Positions 22,116 to 31,455 of a DNA stretch of 64,000 bases are shown one piece after another. The stretch's first letter is position 1; the number at the start of each line of letters is the position of its first letter. The notes below the pieces were generated by a model that saw only the letters and a program-made list of their open reading frames with translations, was not told the origin of the DNA and searched no databases. This DNA comes from Malachius bipustulatus (Eukaryota > Arthropoda > Insecta > Coleoptera > Melyridae), in the NCBI GenBank assembly GCA_910589415.1, contig OU342630.1, positions 1,860,001 through 1,924,000 of the forward strand. The letters run 5' to 3'. The translations under genes were made by a program, and so were the position numbers.

Positions 22116-23443
22116 CTTTTCACAAATTTCAACCTCTTGAGAAGTATCTTCGCGCACTCAATCAGAAGACTATATGGTAGTAACGCTGCATATCTGGGTA
22201 CTTATATTCAGTAGTTACCCCCTCCCCTACATCATACACCTGATATTCTACCCCCACCCCTCGATTATCTTTATTCTGATTGGTCCATCAAGTAGTGTAG
22301 TTACCCCCTCCCCTACATCATACGCCCGATATTCTACCCCCACCCCTCGATTATCTTTATTCTGATTGGTCCATCAAGTAGTGGACCTATGCCCCAACTC
22401 TTCATATAATTCAATTTCAGACGTGTCGAAGCTTGTTGTCTCCGTGGTGAGTCATATAATACCGGTTTTCGGTGCAGGTAGTAGTTGGCTAGGTGTGTGG
22501 GTAGGTATGCAGGTAGGTCTTCGTAGTGAATACCGGTTTTCGATGCTGGTGGGTGCGACGGACCTATGTATTAACATAATAACGGTTTTCAATGTTGGTG
22601 GTCCCTTTCAGACGTGTCGAAGCTTGTAGAATTGGATGTATTAACTTGACTCCTCTTTTGTGTTCACATAGCAATGACCGGCAGCTTTATTGTGTTCCAG
22701 ACATAGGACCGCCGACAAAGGGCCTCCGAACAAAGGAGTGACAGGTGGGCGTGATTAATGACCCCCGATTTCTAAGAACTCATTAGTCTATTGTGTTTCC
22801 GAACAAAGGACAGGGTGCAGGTGCGCTGTTTTCTGACGTGTCGAAGCTTGGTTTCCGTTGAACACTCTGAGATCTTATCTGTTTCTGATGCAGGTATGTA
22901 CATAAATAACAATTAACTTGATAGGTTTATTGCATTCCGGATATGATTAATGGTGCAGGTGTGCACCTCATAGGTACCGCCGCTATCTCCGTGGGGTCAT
23001 AATAGGTATAATAAATAACAATTAAGATGACATTAAGGGATTAGGTTTTTTTTAATTATACAATTTATATTCAGTGACACGTGAGGGTTATAAATAACAA
23101 CATAATTAATTCTATTGTATTTCACACAAAGGAACACCGACAAAGGGCCGCCGAACAAAGGAGTGACAGGTGGGCGTGATTAATGACCCCCGATAACAAA
23201 AGAACTCATTAGTATTGCTTTCCGTATATGATTAATGACCCTAATTTACATAAATAAGCTATTAAATTGACAGATTTATTGCTATCGTGAGGCCGGGTCA
23301 GACCCCGCCGGCTCTGCATGTGGTCCGGTCAGGTCCCGTCGGCTCTGCATGAGGCCAGGTCAGTTCAGGTAAAATTTCCCTAGACTGCCATTTTTCCCTA
23401 GATCTAGGGAAATCCAATCTGCCCAGGTGGCGCCCTTTCTACT

Positions 23444-23449
23444 AATGTC
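23444..23449. repeat. 6-bp target-site duplication, right (AATGTC)
   Basis: AATGTC directly after the right AGTAG-type terminus; identical to 9986-9991. Confidence 0.85.
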
Positions 23450-24517
23450 ATATCAAAAACATGTAGTTCTCACATCCACAATACATCATGTCGTCAGAGG
23501 AAGATGCAGTATTGTGTATACCTACATACGATATATCATCTGCAGCCGTCGAAACGTCGCTTGGTACCAAACAGTATTGTGAAACATTTCTAAACGACAA
23601 GAAGTATCTTCATATCTCTGTAGCGTGTCTGCTTAATGTGTGATTCGTCATTTAAGTCGCTGTGTTGTAAATGGAGCGCCCTGTCTAATACATGTCGAAA
23701 ACAAAATGCGGTGTAAGTATGTGACCGGCATTGACCAACTGGTTAGTCGGTCGGAGTTAGCATTTCGTAGGATCTCCAGAAAGTTTTTTGTATGTTTGAG
23801 GGGTCAAAATCGTTTTAATTTTTTCCTCGTTGTCTCTGACATCCAATACATCGGTAGCATTTCCCTTGTCTGCGGATAGAATATTAATGTTTTTGTTCGA
23901 ATTGAAACTCCTGAATGTAGCTCTTTTATATCTGGATGTTGCTTTTCGGTGGCTAGGCTCGCTGTAAAATTCTCGAGCATTCGTGACGAATCTCTACAGC
24001 ACTGTATTGTGGTAGTTTTCTTATACGAGATCCAATACTGGTGACTATATCCTCAACTGGCAGGGTGAAAGGTGCGATTGATAAGTTACCTCCTTTAGCC
24101 AGCACGGCTGTTTCCCCGGCAGTCAAGCGATGGTACGAAAGCTTGATTCATGTGCGGTAAATATCAAGAGATGGCGAGGGTCCCTCAGCTCTCACTAACC
24201 GGTCATATTACTTCTCTTGTGTATCAGTGGTGTATGTCTATTAGTTTGACAACCATGGATTGTAAGCTTGTCCACGAAATTCCTATCAGTCTATTGCATT
24301 TTAATGTTAACAAGAAGATGTAATCGTAAAAGATTTTCATTAAAAAGGGCAAGGTCTCGACCGGTGTGGTGGATAAGATCTCTCAGGAGGGCCCCCTCAA
24401 TACAATAGTAAATGCGGTGGGTTCAGCTGTCCTTAAAATTACGTTTTTGCTATATACATTAGACGTGATGAGCTTCCCATTAGACATTTAAACAAATTTT
24501 AAACCCTACTAGATTCT
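23450..24517. other. Intergenic DNA right of the PolB element
   Basis: No gene that I can support. The frame at 23640-23879 has no recognised domain. The segment 23500-23570 contains CGAAACGTCG, a word that recurs in Penelope-type pLTR hammerheads, so this may be an old Penelope remnant like the one on the left flank, but I cannot align it. Confidence 0.3.
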
Positions 24518-24965
24518 TCCGGGCTTTCATAGTCAACTTTTGTTTTTCTTATGGCCGCCATATTGATTTTACATGTCATTCGGTATAAAAAATTCAAGGA
24601 AACCAAAAATTCTTTAAATTCACAAATAAGCTTCTAAATTAGGTATATTATTCTTTTTTGTGATAGAAATATTTTTCAAACACTTCAAATTGCTATTCCT
24701 TAATTTTTCCATGACATTCAGCGAAATAATATTCTCGTTTTTGAGATTACATTTTTGATTTCTTTGATTTTCTTTTATTTCATTTTACTTGATGACAATG
24801 GAAAATTATTTTTGCCATAAAAAAAAAATAATTGAACATGGGAATTTTTGAAATGTCAAATGGGCTCTCGACGATGTATGCTAACCTACCAAAAATAATT
24901 TAAAAAATTCAGAACCTAATGAAAAAGGTATCACTAAAATATGAGATAAATTTTTCTACAGCCTT
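24518..24965. repeat. Fragment of dispersed fold-back repeat
   Basis: It contains TTCATAGTCAACTTTTGTTTT-CTTATGGCCGCCATATT, TGTCATTCGGTATAAAAAA and a later inverted part, all shared with 58840-59075 and 61740-62340. It is diverged and has lost clear termini. Confidence 0.55.
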
Positions 24966-25135
24966 GTCGTCCATACTTATTTGGGACATGTATTCTAAGT
25001 ACTGCACTGAAAAAAATGACGCTCTTTTTGCTTTCTGATCTTTTCCCTTCCACTTCACAACGCAACAACCGGCGTTTTGACGCCTTGAATTTTCCGTGAG
25101 ATTATTACCAGCCTGTCTCCTGGTGAGACCAGCTT

Positions 25136-25244
25136 AATGGAGCTGCAGCGCTGCCCAAGTGGAAACGGATACATAAGAACACAATTATTTGGACGCTTCT
25201 TGAAGCGTCGCGTTCATAAAGCGTGGTTAAGGGCTAGTGGGAAC
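25136..25244. repeat. Repeat flanking the Gypsy array, left
   Basis: GCAGCGCTGCCCAAGTGG, AAACGGATACATAAGA and CGCTTCTTGAAG are shared, with mismatches and in the same orientation, with 37020-37090 on the other side of the Gypsy array. It may be part of an older transposon with subterminal repeats into which the Gypsy element inserted. Confidence 0.45.
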
Positions 25245-25248
25245 GTAT
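25245..25248. repeat. 4-bp target-site duplication of Gypsy array (GTAT)
   Basis: GTAT precedes the first LTR and also follows the last LTR at 36984-36987. No GTAT duplication separates the two units internally. Confidence 0.75.
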
Positions 25249-25848
25249 TGTTACGAGTCTCACAATAAATAAATCACCACCAAAGTCTGTAAATTCCTTT
25301 ATTGTTTAACACCACTAGTACTTATAACCTCTAATAATTATTCTAAATAATCAAAACACAAACAGCTGACTACACTACTACCCTACTTGCACTCGTCTAT
25401 TCTTTATATCCGCTATCTGTCACTACTGGCTCCCTTACTTCACACTTCACTTCTGCTCTGTCTATACTTCAGTCTTCACTGTTTCACGTTCAGGATACTA
25501 CTACTTTTCACGCAACCGCAGGCTGTCCTTATATAGTCCCCCGACGCATTAGTAGTCACGTTCTACTCCGTTCTAGCAGGTACATTCTCGAACGTCGCAC
25601 CGGCGCACCAGCCGTCGATTCATGGATTCTGGAAATGTCAGACTGTTCGGCGAGCCCGCTCCAGAAATCCATAGAACTAACGTATGTCTGTCGATGTGTC
25701 ACATGACATGTGACTGGAACTGTCGCGACATGTCATTGACTAACTCAGTATAAAAAAAGAATGTAAACAAACAAGCAAATTCGTGGACTAGAATGTTAAA
25801 GGTTAAAGAAGCAATTACTAGAATTTTTCCAGAGCGGTGTTCGTTATA
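25249..25848 (-). repeat. Gypsy LTR 1 (3' LTR in element orientation)
   Basis: 600 bp, plus-strand ends TGTTACGAG and CGTTATA. A TATA-like TATATAA is in the complement of about 25531-25537 (CTTATATAG), and an AATAAA signal in the complement of about 25297-25302. It agrees with LTR 2 wherever I compared them. Confidence 0.85.
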
Positions 25849-25866
25849 CTGCCCCCTTTCTATTTT
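25849..25866 (-). other. Polypurine tract, copy A
   Basis: On the minus strand the sequence just before the 3' LTR is AAAATAGAAAGGGGGCAG, a classic polypurine tract for plus-strand DNA priming. The same tract occurs next to LTR 2 at about 31416-31433. Confidence 0.75.
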
Positions 25867-25888
25867 CGAGCGTCCCGCTCGAACGGAC

Positions 25889-28800
25889 TTATTCGCTGTC
25901 TCCACAGTAGGGTGCCAGACGATTCAGGTGGACTACCTTCATCTTGCACTTGGGGGCTCCGCTCCGCTGTATCCTATACACCACGTCGTTTATCCTTTTA
26001 ATAATTGTGTAAGGCCCTTCCCAGGATGGCATAAACTTAGGCGACAAACCCTTCTTCCTAGTTGGATTATAAAACCACACTTTGTCTCCTTCTGTGAAGC
26101 CGCCGGAGTTTGCCTTCAAGTCGTACCTCGCCTTCATTCAGTCGCTGGCCAACTTGATCTTCCTCCTGACTAGGGAATGCACTTCTGCCATGGAGTTTCT
26201 TAATTCGTCGACATAGTTTCTGATCTCGGATGGTGGACTGCTTGGTGAACCGTACACCAAATCACAGGGTAGCCGAATCTCTTTGCCGAATACAACCTTG
26301 GCCGGTGTCTGCCCTGTAGTCTCATGGATGGCTGCCCTGTACGACATCAGCAACAAAGGCAGGTACTGGTCCCAGTCTCTCTGATTGTTGCTCACCACCT
26401 TCGACAGATGTTCCTCCATTGTTCGATTAAACCGTTCTACCATACCATCAGACTGTGGATGGAGAGGTGTAGTCCTTGTCTTGTTTATCCCGAGCAGTTT
26501 ACACATTTCTGCGAAAACTTGGGATTCAAAGTTTCGTCCTTGATCGGAATGCAACTCTAAAGGTACGCCAAATCTGCTAATCAAATTATCCACCAAGACT
26601 CTCGCAACTGTAGCAGCTTCTTGGTTCGGTATGGCGTATGCTTCAGGCCACTTGCTGAAATAATCCATGGCAACCAGTAAAAAGCGGTTACCGCTGTCAC
26701 TGATTGGAAAAGGACCTGCTACGTCTATGGCGATCCTCTCGAATGGGGCTCCGACGTTGTACTGCTTCATAGCGCCTGTTAGTCTTCTGCTTGGGCCCTT
26801 GCTTGCAGCACATTTCTCGCACTTACGGCACCAGGCTTCGACATCGTCCTTGCAGTTCACCCAGTAGAACCTCTCTCGAACTTTCGCTAGTGTTTTGTTC
26901 ACTCCGAAGTGAGCTCCTGCTGTACCTCCATGGATTACTTCGAGAATCTTCGGAACTTTACTCCTTGGAACCACCAGCTGCATGACGATCTTCTTTCCGT
27001 CGGCACTCTCCCAGGCTCTCTTCAGCAGACCATTTTCGATTTGCAGCGACTTCCATTGTGACCATAGAGCTTTATATTCTGGGCTACGTGGAGAAACCTC
27101 TGCCCACGTTGGTCTCGGTCCATTCTCTTCTTTACGTTTTAAAATGTCTCCGATGTCTTCGTCTTTTTCTTGCTCTTTCCTGCATGCTTCTATCGTCCAT
27201 CCTGTATCTGCATTGATCACGATCCTTCGAACGCACTCTTCCTTCTGGCTATCCTCAATCCGCTCACAATGTGAGCATTTCACGCATGGCCTCCTTGATA
27301 GTGCATCAGCGTTCTGGTGTAATCTGCCTGCACGATGTTTTATTTTGAAGTTGAACTGCTGTAGACGTTCTATCCACCTAGCAGTCTGACCCTCTACGTT
27401 CTTCATCTTCATCAGCCAGGTGAGCGCGCCGTGATCTGTTCTGATCAGGAATTCCTTCCCATGCAGATAATTTTTAAAATGCTCCACCGATTTGATTATC
27501 GCCAGTAATTCTTTCCTGGTGGTACAGTAGTTCCTCTCAGGCTTTGTCAAGGTCTTGCTGTAGTACTCGATGACTCGCTCTTCTCCCTCTTGGACTTGCG
27601 ATAAAACAGCACCTATCCCGATATTACTTGCGTCAGTATCAAGTACGTACTTTCCTTCTCTTTGAGGATATGACAGGATCGGACTAGAAATCAAAGCCTT
27701 TTTTAGTCTTCGGAAAGCGTCTTCACACTTGGCATCCCAGATGAAAGGTGTCTTCAATTCGGTGAGCTTATGGAGCGGAGCTGCTACATCTGCAAATTTC
27801 TTGACAAATCTTCGGTAGTATGTACAAAGACCCAGGAAACTTCGGACTTCGTGTCTGTCCTTAGGAGTCGGCCAATCACGAATCGATGCTACTTTGCTGT
27901 CGCTGGTCTGGATTCCTTCAGAAGTTACGGTATGTCCCAATAACTCAACCTTCTTCTTAAATAGCGAACATTTTTCTGGATTCAGCTTCAGGTTGGCAGT
28001 TCTGAATCGATCGAAAATTTCCTGAAGGTTGTCGATGTGATTTTGGAAAGTGGAACCCATAACCATGACATCGTCCAGGTATACTAGGCATGTTTTCCAG
28101 GTCAGCCCTCGGAGTACCATCTCCATTAGTCTTTCAAAGGTGGCTGGCGCGTTGCAAAGACCAAATGGCATAACCTTGAAATTGTACAGACCCGTGCCAG
28201 TAGAAAACGCAGTTTTCTCTTTGTCGTTTGGGTGCATGCCAACCTGCCAGTAACCGCTCTTCAGGTCCAAGGTTGAGAACCAGGTTGAGCCAGACAAGGT
28301 ACATAAAATGTCGTCGATTCTTGGTAGCGGGTAGCTGTCCTTCTTCGTAACATCGTTCAACTTCCTATAGTCGACGCAAAACCTTGTTGTTCCATCCTTC
28401 TTGGTTACTAACACGACTGGCGATGACCACGGGCTGTTGGATTCCTCAATCACTCCGTCTTTCAGCATCTGGTCCAGCATGGTTGATACCTCTTCTTGTT
28501 TCGCAATCGGCAGTCTTCTTGGGGCTTGTCTTATTGGTTGGGTGTCGCCTGTATTTATTCGGTGTTGCACAATGTCCGTTCTGCCTAATTTCATGTTCCC
28601 TGTTGCGAAAACGTCTTGGTTCCTCTTCAAAAATTCTTTCGCCAACTTTGTCTCGTCTTTTGACAGTTCTTCGAAGTCAACTTCCGGCGGGACAATCTTC
28701 ATCTTCCTTGTATCTGCCTTCTCCTTGCCCTCCATCTTCTCGCAACAGCTGATCTTCTTGACTGGTACGCAAATTCCAAGTACATCACCTTCCTTGATCC

Positions 28801-29452
28801 TAGCGCTGCCAGAAAACACATTTGCAACACGTACAGGAATCTCTCGGCTAGTGTTGACTAACGTCTTGGCTATTATCAGGTTCTTATTACTGTCTGGGGA
28901 TGGCTCGACTAACCCAACGCAGCTTCCAAGATCTGCTTCCAGTCTGGACGGGACTATCTGCTCGCTGAACCCTCGGATGGTGGTCATTGAACTCGCAATT
29001 AGTCTCGTCATTACCCTCTGTGATTTTCTAGAGCTCAGTACCAAGTCTTCTTCACCCAATCTCAGGATACCTTGTTTCGGATCAATCCGCAGTCCGTGCT
29101 GTTGAATGATGTCTAGTCCCAGAATAAACTCGTCTTCAATCTCGGCTACCACAACCGTATGACGCAGTTCCAGGGCTCCAAGCTGGATTCGGCCATCTAC
29201 TTCGCCAATGATATCTGCGATTTCACCTGTCGCTGTCTTCAACTGGACCCGCCTCGATGGATGACGAATTACAGCTGGACTGACCATGTCCTTCCTTACC
29301 AATGAGATTGATGATCCGGTGTCGAGTACCATGGCAACAGATTTCCCATTTATCTGCCCTTCAACGGCTAGGCTGTCTACGTGGCGTTGGAGTGTTCGGA
29401 TGGAAACGATCTTGGGGACCTTGTTGTTGTCAGCCAGCATTCGCCCCTTCAC
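25889..29452 (-). pseudogene. pol: Gypsy pol polyprotein, copy A, with in-frame TGA
   Basis: Frame 26138-29452 (1104 codons) followed, in the same frame and after a single TGA (26138-26140), by 25889-26137. Order: aspartic protease (DTGSS, 44-48), reverse transcriptase (FCVDYRKLND near 358, YLDD at 458-461), RNase H (DTDASN near 605), integrase zinc region (HHCC, roughly 840-880) and DDE core (IAIDVAGPF, LHSDQGRNF, DGMVERFNR). The part after the TGA is the GPY/F-type integrase C-terminal domain (WEGPYTIIKRIN). The stop lies between the integrase core and that domain. The pol frame differs from gag, so frameshifting or re-initiation would be needed. It has no env. Confidence 0.85.
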
Positions 29453-29463
29453 ACTGGCTGAAG

Positions 29464-30765
29464 TTAGTTTTCCTGCCGCCGACGAGGAGCTTCCCGTTCT
29501 CGAGAGACACTTCTATCTCTGCTTCCGCTCCTGTCCCTGCCTGGTCTTCGTTCCAGGGATCCACCACGTCTCGGAGTCTCGGTAACTTTACAGTCACGAA
29601 TAAAATGTGAACTGGATCCGCAACGGTAGCACTGTTTCCTGTTTTCGTCCCTCCTCGGAGTCCAACCTCTTTTCACATTATTAAACTGCTCAGAGAGCTT
29701 ATCCACCATCATTTTACTCAGCCTTTCCAATATGGTAGTCACGTCCTCTTCTTTTTCTTCATTGATTGTCACTGCTCGTACCTTGGAGAAGTTCCTACCA
29801 TTGGACGCCTTGATTGCTGCGTCTATCTCAAGCGCTCTAACTAACGCTTCGCTGGACTTTGTCAAGTGTGACATGCGCAGGATCTTCTGTATTTCAGTGT
29901 CTCGTATCCCGTTGACAAAAGTTTGCGAGGCTAGTTGTTCCTTGAAATTTTGCGGCGAGTCTGGGTAGGCTTGATGGACAATCCTGTTGACATCAGCTTC
30001 GAACTCCTGTAGCGACTCATTCAGCTTCTGCACTCTGCTCATTAACTGATTTTGGAACACCTGCTCCATATGGCGATTGCCGAACCGAAGTTCTAATGCT
30101 GCACTCAATTGGTTGTAATTCGAGTGCAGTTCTACCGGCAGTGTTTGCAGCATGTCCACAGCTTGCCCTCGAAGAGCAAGAACCAGTGCCGTTGCCTTCT
30201 CTGCGTCGTTCCATCCGTTGGCCATGCATGCGGCCTGAAACTGCATCTTGTACGCAGTCCATGGAGTTGTTCCGTCGTACGCTGGTGGTTTCACTTTCGC
30301 GCCAAAACTGCTAGACGGTGCGGCACACGGAGAATGCTTTACCTCAGAACTTTCCAGAGTTCTGAGTTTTGTCTCGAAGTCGTTCTTCATCTCCTCTACC
30401 AGCAGTTTTGTTTTGTGTTCCACCAGCTTCACTTCGTCGCGAACACCACCGACTTCATCACGAACACCATCAACGTCTTGTTTTACTTTATTCAGTTCAC
30501 ACACATAATCGTCTCTTTGCTGCAGGATAACTTTTAACAGCTTCCCTTCCGTGTCTTCGAGCTTCTTCACAATATTTTTCTGCTCCTCCTGGCCGTCTTC
30601 AAGCTTCTTCATGATATTTTTCTGCTCCTCCTGGCCGTCTTCAAGCTTCTTCATGATATTTTTCTGCTCTTCCTGGCCGTTTTTGAGCAGTAACATCATA
30701 TCCGTCAACATTTGCTCAGACATTTTGTCGCTTCCTGTTTCTTTTCCACTTCTTAATTTACCCAT
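29464..30765 (-). CDS. gag: Gypsy gag, copy A
   Basis: 433 codons, uninterrupted. Residues about 30-75 hold three tandem copies of a short unit (NGQEEQKNIMKKLED-like), then a coiled-coil region with VRDEV repeats. The central part (about 155-330) resembles Ty3/Gypsy-type retrotransposon gag (capsid): AYDGTTPWTAYKMQF and following helices. Near the C-terminus is one CCHC zinc knuckle (CYRCGSSSHFIRDC), then an Arg/Ser-rich RNA-binding tail. It forms virus-like particles with element RNA in the family. It ends 11 bp before the first ATG of pol, which lies in another frame. Confidence 0.85.
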   Translation of the reverse strand: MGKLRSGKETGSDKMSEQMLTDMMLLLKNGQEEQKNIMKKLEDGQEEQKNIMKKLEDGQEEQKNIVKKLEDTEGKLLKVILQQRDDYVCELNKVKQDVDGVRDEVGGVRDEVKLVEHKTKLLVEEMKNDFETKLRTLESSEVKHSPCAAPSSSFGAKVKPPAYDGTTPWTAYKMQFQAACMANGWNDAEKATALVLALRGQAVDMLQTLPVELHSNYNQLSAALELRFGNRHMEQVFQNQLMSRVQKLNESLQEFEADVNRIVHQAYPDSPQNFKEQLASQTFVNGIRDTEIQKILRMSHLTKSSEALVRALEIDAAIKASNGRNFSKVRAVTINEEKEEDVTTILERLSKMMVDKLSEQFNNVKRGWTPRRDENRKQCYRCGSSSHFIRDCKVTETPRRGGSLERRPGRDRSGSRDRSVSREREAPRRRQEN

Positions 30766-30796
30766 TAACTAATTAATCTTCTTGCTGGAATCCGTA

Positions 30797-30813
30797 TCCC
30801 GCTTCTGACACCA
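30797..30813 (-). other. Primer binding site (tRNA-Leu type), copy A
   Basis: On the minus strand, two bases after the LTR, TGGTGTCAGAAGCGGGA. It would pair with the 3' end of a tRNA finishing TCTGACACCA, typical of tRNA-Leu. The equivalent site in copy B is at 36364-36380. Confidence 0.7.
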
Positions 30814-30815
30814 GT

Positions 30816-31415
30816 TGTTACGAGTCTCACAATAAATAAATCACCACCAAAGTCTGTAAATTCCTTTATTGTTTAACACCACTAGTACTTATAACCTCTA
30901 ATAATTATTCTAAATAATCAAAACACAAACAGCTGACTACACTACTACCCTACTTGCACTCGTCTATTCTTTATATCCGCTATCTGTCACTACTGGCTCC
31001 CTTACTTCACACTTCACTTCTGCTCTGTCTATACTTCAGTCTTCACTGTTTCACGTTCAGGATACTACTACTTTTCACGCAACCGCAGGCTGTCCTTATA
31101 TAGTCCCCCGACGCATTAGTAGTCACGTTCTACTCCGTTCTAGCAGGTACATTCTCGAACGTCGCACCGGCGCACCAGCCGTCGATTCATGGATTCTGGA
31201 AATGTCAGACTGTTCGGCGAGCCCGCTCCAGAAATCCATAGAACTAACGTATGTCTGTCGATGTGTCACATGACATGTGACTGGAACTGTCGCGACATGT
31301 CATTGACTAACTCAGTATAAAAAAAGAATGTAAACAAACAAGCAAATTCGTGGACTAGAATGTTAAAGGTTAAAGAAGCAATTACTAGAATTTTTCCAGA
31401 GCGGTGTTCGTTATA
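30816..31415 (-). repeat. Gypsy LTR 2 (shared middle LTR)
   Basis: Serves as 5' LTR of copy A and 3' LTR of copy B. It matches LTR 1 and differs from LTR 3 at three nearby positions (see LTR 3). Confidence 0.85.
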
Positions 31416-31455
31416 CTGCCCCCTTTCTATTTTCGAGCGTCCCGCTCGAACGGAC

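Larger units (their letters stand above)
9992..23443. mobile_element. Palindromic Polinton-like PolB element
   Basis: A 13,452-bp element consisting of two inverted arms (9992-16717 and 16718-23443) with no spacer. Paired coordinates always sum to 33,435, so there is no net indel between arms. I noticed about seven substitutions, including three amino-acid differences in PolB and two mismatches near the centre. The ends begin AGTAGAAAGGGCGCC and are flanked by AATGTC on both sides. Established knowledge: Polintons have AG-starting terminal inverted repeats, 6-bp duplications and a protein-primed PolB. Here the inverted repeat covers the whole element, the only recognisable gene is PolB (once per arm, convergent), and no integrase, ATPase, protease or capsid frame is present. 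Mobilisation in trans by a full-length Polinton is my inference. Confidence 0.85.
16718..23443 (-). repeat. Right arm of giant inverted repeat
   Basis: Reverse complement of the left arm, base for base apart from a few substitutions. The high identity means the arms arose recently or are kept alike by gene conversion or by fold-back replication. Unlike the arms, the sequences flanking the element on its two sides differ, apart from the 6-bp duplication. Confidence 0.9.

Noticed and set aside
9992..23443. The palindrome as a library or assembly artefact (inverted chimeric read)
   Set aside because: An artefact would not create an identical 6-bp duplication outside two different flanks, nor AGTAG ends, nor fixed substitutions between arms. 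It remains worth testing with long reads.
23500..23570. Penelope hammerhead right of the PolB element
   Set aside because: CGAAACGTCG is present, but the CTGANGA box and a convincing stem II are not.
28401..29105. 234-codon plus-strand protein within Gypsy pol
   Set aside because: Antisense shadow of the well-supported pol frame; the same shadow appears in copy B.
30551..30772. Repetitive Ser/Phe-rich plus-strand protein
   Set aside because: Antisense to the tandem repeats at the gag N-terminus.
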